Below are positions 36,045-42,263 of a stretch of 42,263 nucleotides of DNA, piece by piece. Source of the DNA: Candidatus Vogelbacteria bacterium RIFOXYB1_FULL_42_16 (GTDB lineage Bacteria; Patescibacteriota; Minisyncoccia; Phycocordibacterales; XYD1-FULL-46-19). The notes under the pieces are model-generated. The model was not told the origin of the DNA. It saw only the letters and a program-made list of their open reading frames with translations, and made no database searches. The stretch covers positions 1 through 42,263 of the forward strand of contig MHTH01000006.1 in NCBI GenBank assembly GCA_001823055.1, read 5' to 3'. Every line of letters begins with the position of its first letter. Within the stretch, counting starts at the first letter, position 1. The translations under genes and the position numbers were made by a program.

Positions 36045-36115
36045 AGGTTGTCCTCCTTTCTGCCAGTATTATAACATTTTAAACAAATTTAGGCAAGAAA
36101 AAAGTCCAGTAAAAA

Positions 36116-36724
36116 CTACCTCGTTTCTTTGTTTTTTATCTGGAGTGATTCGTCCAATTCATAAATTACCACTCCACCATTAGGGATTTCAAAATCAATG
36201 ATCGCTTCGTCGGCGATATTTTCCAAGTATTTAGCTAGAGCCCGTAAACTATTATGACTGGCCACAACCAAACAATTTTTGCCAGCTCGCAATTCCGGTT
36301 CGATAGCATTTTTATAATAAGGCACCACTCGCTCGTAGACATCTTGCAAACTTTCTCCTCCTTCCGGCTTGCCGGTCCAACTGCGACGTAAACGCCGATA
36401 TTCTTCCTCGCCATATTTTTGTTTGACAGCACCCTTGTCTAAACCTTGCCAAACGCCGTAATTTCTTTCATCAAAAGCTTTGTCAATTTTAATATCGGCA
36501 ATGTCTGGCCGATTTAAATATTTCAAGACCAATTCGGCCGTATTTTTGTTTCTGACTAGAGGTGAAGTAAAAACCAAATCAATTGGCTCGGCCATTAATT
36601 TATCGGCAATAATCGAAGCTTTTTCGATTCCTTCTTCACTCAAAAGCACATCGGTCCAACCGGTAAATTTATTTTCCTTGTTCCATTGCGACTGCAGATG
36701 TCGCAATAAGATAAGCTTTGCCAT
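36116..36724 (-). CDS. gpmA: 2,3-bisphosphoglycerate-dependent phosphoglycerate mutase-like
   Basis: KLILLRHLQSQWNKENKFTGWTDVLLSEEGI, ERNYGVWQGLDKGAVKQKYGEEEYRRLRRSW, LVVASHNSLRALAKYL. Confidence 0.9.
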   Translation of the reverse strand: MAKLILLRHLQSQWNKENKFTGWTDVLLSEEGIEKASIIADKLMAEPIDLVFTSPLVRNKNTAELVLKYLNRPDIADIKIDKAFDERNYGVWQGLDKGAVKQKYGEEEYRRLRRSWTGKPEGGESLQDVYERVVPYYKNAIEPELRAGKNCLVVASHNSLRALAKYLENIADEAIIDFEIPNGGVVIYELDESLQIKNKETR

Positions 36725-36746
36725 AATGGACTAGATTGTAACAATT

Positions 36747-37496
36747 TTAATCAGTTGAAACAACCACCAAACGCCAGCGACCAAATTGATCACGAGCGAA
36801 GCGCCACTGCGAATAATTTTCAGCCTTTAAAATTCTAGCGATTTTAGTTTTTTGTCCGACTCCAAATTCCAACCAGATTTGCCCCTTGGGTGCCAAATAT
36901 TTTTTAGCCGAGGCCAAAAAAGACCGAATAATATCCAGACCATCGGCACCAGCCCACAGAGCAGAAGCTGGTTCCCACCGGAGCGTAGTCCTTTGAACTT
37001 TACTACCTCGTCCTTGTTTGGCAACATAGGGCGGATTGGCCAGAATCAGATCAAATCGGCCAGACAAACCAGAAAAGATATCGGCTTTTTTGACTGAAAA
37101 CCTGGTCGGATCAAATCGATTCAAGCGTAAATTTTTTTTGATTTGACGGAGGCAATGATCTTCTACATCAGCCAAAGTCACTTTGGCCTTCGGACAATTT
37201 TTTAAGACCGCCAAACCGATGCAACCAGAACCGGAAAAAATATCCAGAATCTTGACTTGTCGCTGACCAATCTCTCCCACCACTTGTCTGACCCAAAATT
37301 CAGTTTCCTCTCGCGGAATCAATGGTCGTTCTGATAGATCGATTTTTACGCCTAAAAATTCTCGCCAACCAATAACATAATCCAGTGGTTCACCTTTGAC
37401 CAACCTCTCTAGATCGGCAAAAAAGGCCGGTGTTTCGATACCATGGTATTTATCCCGCAATAACCAATTTTTGTCTCTCTGATTCATTTTTAACAT
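36747..37496 (-). CDS. prmC: Peptide chain release factor N(5)-glutamine methyltransferase (start uncertain, 37496 or 37487)
   Basis: PLDYVIGWREFLGVKIDLSERPLIPREETEFWV, ILDIFSGSGCIGLAVLK, LILANPPYV (NPPY). Confidence 0.92.
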   Translation of the reverse strand: MLKMNQRDKNWLLRDKYHGIETPAFFADLERLVKGEPLDYVIGWREFLGVKIDLSERPLIPREETEFWVRQVVGEIGQRQVKILDIFSGSGCIGLAVLKNCPKAKVTLADVEDHCLRQIKKNLRLNRFDPTRFSVKKADIFSGLSGRFDLILANPPYVAKQGRGSKVQRTTLRWEPASALWAGADGLDIIRSFLASAKKYLAPKGQIWLEFGVGQKTKIARILKAENYSQWRFARDQFGRWRLVVVSTD

Positions 37497-37509
37497 CAAA
37501 AAATTAGGT

Positions 37510-37618
37510 ATCTTTTTCCTAACTAAATTTTTTAACCTTGCGCAGCGCGACTGGCGCGAGCAGAGCAAAAATTCAGCAGAATTTTATGTGTGTTAAAAAA
37601 TTTAGTTAGGAAAAAGAT
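37510..37618. repeat. Large inverted repeat with 27-bp perfect arms
   Basis: ATCTTTTTCCTAACTAAATTTTTTAAC (37510-37536)/GTTAAAAAATTTAGTTAGGAAAAAGAT (37592-37618); GC-rich interior TGCGCAGCGCGACTGGCGCGAGCAGAGC then AAAATTC-AGCA-GAATTTT. Confidence 0.9.
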
Positions 37619-38337
37619 CATGAAAACCGCATCGAATCACGCCATTTTTCATAAAGCGCCTTGGTCGCCTCCAGATCACCGACATTATAACGAGCAATAT
37701 CCAAGTACTGTTTATTGGCAAAAAGTTCGGCCACATTATCACCGGAGACACCATCAGCCTTAGGACTTTTAATCCCGAGCGCTCGACACCATAAGTGCAA
37801 ACTCCCCTTGGACCGTGAAGCGCCATAAAAACTAAGCTGATCAAACAAATCGATATGAACCGCGCCAAAACGCTGACTACTCAAATAACGATTAGACATC
37901 AAATCTTTGGAAATTTTTACACCATTGACCATTGAACGCACCATCAAAAAAGGTACATCAAAAGCCCGACCATTAAAACTGATGAATTCACTATAACGCT
38001 TGGCTCCTTCCCAAAAATGCTCCAGCATTTCCTTTTCGGACATCGGTTTAAATTTAATTTTACCAGCCTCCGAGTCTTCGGCCGGCTGATTAGGCGCTTG
38101 ATAATACACCACGCCCTGATCTCGATCATAGTCCAGAACACCAATCGCCACGACTTGACCAGTCAAAGGCGAAAAGCCCAAACCATTTTTTATTTTTGTC
38201 AATTCTCGGTCGTAATCTTCTTCCGATTCGAAACCTTCTTTAATCCATTTGGTTAAAATTTCTTGCGTCGTCTCGTCTAGCTCATCAAAATTTTCCCCGA
38301 CGGTTTCAATATCAAAAACTAATTTACCGGTGCTCAT
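37618..38337 (-). CDS. Predicted 3'-5' exonuclease (PolB-exonuclease-like / RNase H fold)
   Basis: LVFDIETVGENFDEL, FISFNGRAFDVPFLMVRS, HIDLFDQLSFYG, YNVGDLEATKALYEKW. Confidence 0.8.
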   Translation of the reverse strand: MSTGKLVFDIETVGENFDELDETTQEILTKWIKEGFESEEDYDRELTKIKNGLGFSPLTGQVVAIGVLDYDRDQGVVYYQAPNQPAEDSEAGKIKFKPMSEKEMLEHFWEGAKRYSEFISFNGRAFDVPFLMVRSMVNGVKISKDLMSNRYLSSQRFGAVHIDLFDQLSFYGASRSKGSLHLWCRALGIKSPKADGVSGDNVAELFANKQYLDIARYNVGDLEATKALYEKWRDSMRFS

Positions 38338-39053
38338 ATTTTTTTATTATTAATTAGTAAAAAAGAACCGATGATCCCTGCCGTTTCGGCTCGAAGAGTA
38401 AAATCGGAAACTTTAGCAATAATCAAACCTCGATTTTTAGCCCACTTTATTTCTTCATCAGTCCAACCACCTTCCGGTCCGATAAAAATCGCTCGCGCCA
38501 CTGCTTGATCAAAAAAATCTGGCCGGAAGTCCATTCCCGATTGATCTAAAAAAATAGCAGTAGTTTCCGTCGACAAATCAGCTAGAGCCGTTTCCAATTT
38601 TACGACGGGATCGATGGCTGGCCTGATCACTTGTCCGGATTGTTCGCAGGCTTCTTTAACAATTTTTTCCAACCGATCTTGACGCAAGCCTAATTTGACA
38701 GTCCGCTCGGTCACTATCGGCACAATTCTCCCCACACCTAATTCTGTCGCTTTTTGAGCCACCAATTCAAAATTTTCTTTTTTTAAAATGGCACAAAATA
38801 AACTGGTCTCAAATTTTTTTTCGGTCTTAGCCGATTTGGATTCAACAATTTTTACTTTTAAAGAGTCTCGGCCCAATTTAGTGATCGTTACCACTGCTTC
38901 CTGACCAGTCGAATCAACCAAAGTGACCCGATCACCCACCCTAAGACGCAAAACGTTTCTAATTTGAGAAATCATTTCCTGATCGTCAATCTGAATCGGT
39001 TGTGAGGCTAAATCAAAATCACCTAAAAAACGATGTATTTTCATGATGATCAT
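38334..39053 (-). CDS. rsmE: 16S rRNA (uracil(1498)-N(3))-methyltransferase
   Basis: QIRNVLRLRVGDRVTLVD, VAQKATELGVGRIVPIVTERTV, ACEQSGQVIRP, FIGPEGGWTDEEI, LRAETAGIIGSFL. Confidence 0.94.
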   Translation of the reverse strand: MIIMKIHRFLGDFDLASQPIQIDDQEMISQIRNVLRLRVGDRVTLVDSTGQEAVVTITKLGRDSLKVKIVESKSAKTEKKFETSLFCAILKKENFELVAQKATELGVGRIVPIVTERTVKLGLRQDRLEKIVKEACEQSGQVIRPAIDPVVKLETALADLSTETTAIFLDQSGMDFRPDFFDQAVARAIFIGPEGGWTDEEIKWAKNRGLIIAKVSDFTLRAETAGIIGSFLLINNKKI

Positions 39054-39079
39054 ATCATACCTGAAAATTCCTAATTTAA

Positions 39080-39126
39080 AAAATAACCTAAAAAACGGAC
39101 AGGGAGTCCGTTTTTTAGGTTATTTT
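39080..39126. terminator. 21-bp perfect hairpin, stop codon of the 39120 gene inside the stem
   Basis: AAAATAACCTAAAAAACGGAC-AGGGA-GTCCGTTTTTTAGGTTATTTT; U-tracts on both strands. Confidence 0.85.
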
Positions 39127-39611
39127 TTCTTGGCTTCAGGAGCGGTTTTGGTCACAGGCTCAGCTGTCGGAACACTGTCATCATTCATTACCGGGCCAAC
39201 ATTGATCAATTTACCCGTCTTTTCGCTATAAAGAAAAGCTTTGCGGGCCTCGGTATAAATCAAGAGCTTATCGCCATTTTCAGCACCGGCAAAAAAAGGT
39301 TGCTGGGCTTTCAAAGAAGCGGCGTCTTTCACTGTCGCTAAAACTGGTTGTTCACCGGTCGGCAAAACAATCAAGCGACCGATTTTTTTAACCAGACTGG
39401 CAATTTCTTTAGTATCATCTTGTTTTCCAGGAGCAGAGGTATTCCCCTTTTGATAATAAGTATAGCCGGCAAAACCAGCCAGAGCGAGCAGGGCTAAAAC
39501 CACAATCGCGATAATTAATTTACTGCCACGAGATTTATTATTTGAACAAAAACTGCAACCACAATCCTTTTTCCCAGAACAAATTTCCGCTGAATTTTTC
39601 ATATTTTTCAA
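39120..39611 (-). CDS. Hypothetical single-pass membrane protein with N-terminal Cys cluster
   Basis: 163 aa; CSGKKDCGCSFCSNN, TM LIIAIVVLALLALAGFAGYTYY. Confidence 0.65.
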   Translation of the reverse strand: MKNMKNSAEICSGKKDCGCSFCSNNKSRGSKLIIAIVVLALLALAGFAGYTYYQKGNTSAPGKQDDTKEIASLVKKIGRLIVLPTGEQPVLATVKDAASLKAQQPFFAGAENGDKLLIYTEARKAFLYSEKTGKLINVGPVMNDDSVPTAEPVTKTAPEAKKK

Positions 39612-39703
39612 TTATTAATTTAATAAAATGATTTTAAATTAAAACTATTTTTTTGACAAATTTGACAAATTAGAAAGAAGTACAGAGGGATTATCTCAGA
39701 AAA

Positions 39704-40195
39704 TTAGATCAAAATCAATATCAGTAACAGAATGATAAAACCGATAGTGGAAAAAATCAGTTTCGGATATTGTCGACGAATCTCAATAAAAGTGTTCAGG
39801 CCCAAAGCCATTAAAGCCAGTAAAAGCAGAAACTTATAATAAAGCGAGCTAACCAGCAAGACATTATGCAAATCGAAAGACTTAGATTGCTTCATCAGAG
39901 AATACTGTTGAAATAAAGTTGGCTTAATCACTGGTAAATTTGCCCCATCGATATCGGTCGAGACGATATTTCTATTAATTTCTAAACTTTCCCCTTGACT
40001 TTGATTATTAGCAACACTGGGAACCAAAGAGACTGATAATGGAAACATGAAGATAACTCCAATAACAAAGATTTTTATTACTATCGATGTAATAATATAA
40101 AAAAGAATTCGAAAAGGGTTGAGGGCGTGTGGTTGGAAATTATTTCCACGATGAGGAATGAACAAATTTTTAATATTTACTTTCTTTCTAGGCAT
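39704..40195 (-). CDS. Hypothetical membrane protein
   Basis: 163 aa with three hydrophobic segments. Confidence 0.55.
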   Translation of the reverse strand: MPRKKVNIKNLFIPHRGNNFQPHALNPFRILFYIITSIVIKIFVIGVIFMFPLSVSLVPSVANNQSQGESLEINRNIVSTDIDGANLPVIKPTLFQQYSLMKQSKSFDLHNVLLVSSLYYKFLLLLALMALGLNTFIEIRRQYPKLIFSTIGFIILLLILILI

Positions 40196-40314
40196 AAAAA
40201 CAATAATTAAAAAATAAAGTGATTAATATAGACCAATACTTAAAATGATACCATGATCAAACATCAAGTCCAAGATCAGAAATCAACAAGCTCTGTTAAT
40301 CACTTTTAAATTTT

Positions 40315-41016
40315 CTAGGGTCGCCACAATTGGATAACTTCCGCAATAAACACTCTTCCCTCTTTGTCGTCGGTCCGTCCGATGATTTTAATTTTTGAGC
40401 CGTTTTTCGGTCTGGCTCCACCTAGCCAATCAATATCTTCTCCTATCACCAACCAATCTTGACCGTTAAAATCACGGACCAATAGATTCTTTTGATCGGC
40501 GACCGCGATAATTTCTCCACCCAACAGACCCTTGTCTGGATTTGACCACAATTTCAAATTAGCCGAATTAAAGTTCTGATAATGAGGAATCAAGCGGGCG
40601 GAAAAATTTTCCAATTCATCACCCCAACCGATAAAATAAGAAAAAGAACCGATGAAAAAACTTAGAGTCAAAATCACCCCGATTAATTTAGGCGTTTTTA
40701 ACTGATAACCCCGTCGAGTCAACTCTAGATTATGAGAGGCCAGCCAGACCGTAACCAAAATTACCACCAACCAAAACAGGGGCAGACTGGATAAAATATC
40801 GCTGACGCTCAAACCCATGACCGAACTATAAAGTCGCCAATCATTTTGGGCTAAATAAGAAATCGCTACCGACAAAACCAAACTGCCGACAAAAACCGCT
40901 CCGCCAAAAATCACCCACCAGACCCAATCCACCAGCAAGATCTGCCAACGAGGCTTGGGATGTAGAGACTCGGTTTTTATCTTGGTGATAATTTCATTTT
41001 TTAGATCATTGGTCAT
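40315..41016 (-). CDS. Hypothetical membrane protein, downstream partner of ECF sigma gene
   Basis: 233 aa, N-terminal cytosolic segment, several TM helices, C-terminal beta domain; 9 bp downstream of the sigma gene on the same strand. Confidence 0.65.
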   Translation of the reverse strand: MTNDLKNEIITKIKTESLHPKPRWQILLVDWVWWVIFGGAVFVGSLVLSVAISYLAQNDWRLYSSVMGLSVSDILSSLPLFWLVVILVTVWLASHNLELTRRGYQLKTPKLIGVILTLSFFIGSFSYFIGWGDELENFSARLIPHYQNFNSANLKLWSNPDKGLLGGEIIAVADQKNLLVRDFNGQDWLVIGEDIDWLGGARPKNGSKIKIIGRTDDKEGRVFIAEVIQLWRP

Positions 41017-41025
41017 GATTTTATT

Positions 41026-41616
41026 TTATTGATTACTAAGACCTTTTTGTTCAGCTAATGTTTTTAATTTCTTTTTAGCACGATTGATCAGTGTCGCCAC
41101 CGTACCCAGCGGTTTTTTCATAATATCGGAAATTTCTTGATAATCTTTTTCTTCCAAAAAACGGAGAATGATCACCGCTCGATAATCCCCAGACAACTCG
41201 TCGATCAAAAGACGAACTTGAGAACCAAATTCCTGACGCCCAATTTCTTTTTCCAAATCCAATTCATCGGCCAGCGACGACCAAAAACCATCATCGGGAT
41301 CGACAGCGGTCATCGGTCGAGAACGACTTCGACGCCAGTAATCGATCACTTGATTATGGGCAATTCGATAAATCCAAGAAGAAAATTTCAAACTGTGGTC
41401 AAAATCGTTAAGATTGCGATAAATTTTAATGAAGATTTCTTGCAAAATATCTTTAATTTCATCTTCATCCACTCTGGTTAGCCGACGAATATAGCGAGCG
41501 AGAGCTTCGTTGTAACGATCAATAATCACGCCGAAAACTTCTGAGTTGGCCAGAACCAACGGGATTAAATCTTCATCTTTTTTCTTTGCCACTTCTGTTG
41601 TTAGAAGGCTACTCAT
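41026..41616 (-). CDS. ECF-type RNA polymerase sigma factor
   Basis: Region 2 DILQEIFIKIYRNLNDFDHSLKFSSWIYRIAHNQVIDYWRR; region 4 LIDELSGDYRAVIILRFLEEKDYQEISDIMKKPLGTVATLINRAKKKLK. Confidence 0.92.
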   Translation of the reverse strand: MSSLLTTEVAKKKDEDLIPLVLANSEVFGVIIDRYNEALARYIRRLTRVDEDEIKDILQEIFIKIYRNLNDFDHSLKFSSWIYRIAHNQVIDYWRRSRSRPMTAVDPDDGFWSSLADELDLEKEIGRQEFGSQVRLLIDELSGDYRAVIILRFLEEKDYQEISDIMKKPLGTVATLINRAKKKLKTLAEQKGLSNQ

Positions 41617-41628
41617 ATCAAAAAAATC

Positions 41629-42263
41629 CTACCGCAAAACTGACCAGAGATCCGGACTGCTTTCACCATCGACTTTAAACAAAGCTACCCCTTTCAAGCC
41701 GTATTTTTTGGCCATAGTTACTTTTTGAGCAATCGCTACCGGATCAGAAAAAGACACCACCCGCCATTTACCATCTTTCAAGTAAGTAAAACCTAATTCA
41801 CCGGCTTTATTGCGAGTGGGAGTAGCTTGATAATCACGAGCCAAATCCAACATCGTCTGATAAGTCAAAGCTTTTAATTTTTTGTAAGTATAAGAACCGT
41901 TTTTTTCCGTCACTTCATAAACATAACCATAATTAGCCACTCCCAACACAATTTTATTGGCCGGAATTTTATTAAGAGCGATATTGATAATTTTAGCTAC
42001 CCATTCAGCATCAGCCACCGGTGCATAATAACCATCTCGACTCTTTCTCTCGTTTAAACGCAAATCAATCGTCGTCTGATCATAAGCCATCAAACGCACT
42101 TCATCGCAAACTTTGGCTAAAACCACATAATCATTGGCAAAACGAATATCATCGGGAATCTTGTCAAAGCGCGAGGCATCGGGGGTTCGAGGCTCAATCG
42201 TGCAGATTAAAATTTTCTTCTCGGCGTGAAGTTTAGCCGACAATTCCGTCAAAAATTTAGAAA
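41629..42263 (-). CDS. Glycoside hydrolase family 18-like protein, C-terminal part, truncated at window edge
   Basis: Frame stays open to the window end; VRLMAYDQTTIDLR, IPANKIVLGVANYGYVYEV, VTMAKKYGLKGVALFKVDGESSPDLWSVLR. Confidence 0.7.
   Translation of the reverse strand, partial: SKFLTELSAKLHAEKKILICTIEPRTPDASRFDKIPDDIRFANDYVVLAKVCDEVRLMAYDQTTIDLRLNERKSRDGYYAPVADAEWVAKIINIALNKIPANKIVLGVANYGYVYEVTEKNGSYTYKKLKALTYQTMLDLARDYQATPTRNKAGELGFTYLKDGKWRVVSFSDPVAIAQKVTMAKKYGLKGVALFKVDGESSPDLWSVLR

Noticed and set aside
1-42263. tRNA or rRNA genes
   Set aside because: No tRNA-like GGTTCGAATCC arms in a cloverleaf context and no rRNA sequence recognised by eye; a tRNAscan/Rfam run would be needed to exclude them.

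Overview
The window is 42 kb of a gene-dense, AT-leaning bacterial chromosome. Its gene content resembles Patescibacteria/CPR (Parcubacteria-like); that placement is an inference. Most of it is ordinary housekeeping. There is a dcw cluster on the minus strand (murF-ftsI-ftsL-rsmH-mraZ), then lysS, greA, an elongasome block (mrdA-mreD-mreC-mreB), proS and rseP. A second mreB, holB, frr and murA follow, then a four-gene surface-protein block, priA-like, def, fmt, hpf, a CdaA-like diadenylate cyclase, enolase, gpmA, prmC, rsmE, an ECF sigma factor and a truncated GH18-like gene. The standout is at 28951-31927: a compact three-cassette integron. A tyrosine recombinase is transcribed divergently from three single-ORF cassettes, and each cassette ends in an attC-like site. 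At all three cassettes the 5' boundary (GTTGGAC, GTTATAT, GTTAGGC) is the exact reverse complement of the R'' box that opens that same cassette's own attC (GTCCAAC, ATATAAC, GCCTAAC). This is the circular-permutation signature of integron cassettes. The sites have unusual features: complementarity extends 20-26 nt beyond the classical R box (to about 50-68 nt with interruptions in cassettes 1 and 2), and there is a fixed 2-nt mismatch in the extended arm. The integrase shows no obvious IntI-specific insertion. Other observations include a two-copy nested palindromic intergenic element, apparently in-frame palindromic insertions inside fmt, a helically phased MraZ operator, a dyad abutting a TrmB-family start codon, a PriA-like protein lacking Walker motifs, and a CdaA-CdaR-like fusion. 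All calls are by eye from the sequence; no database search was run.
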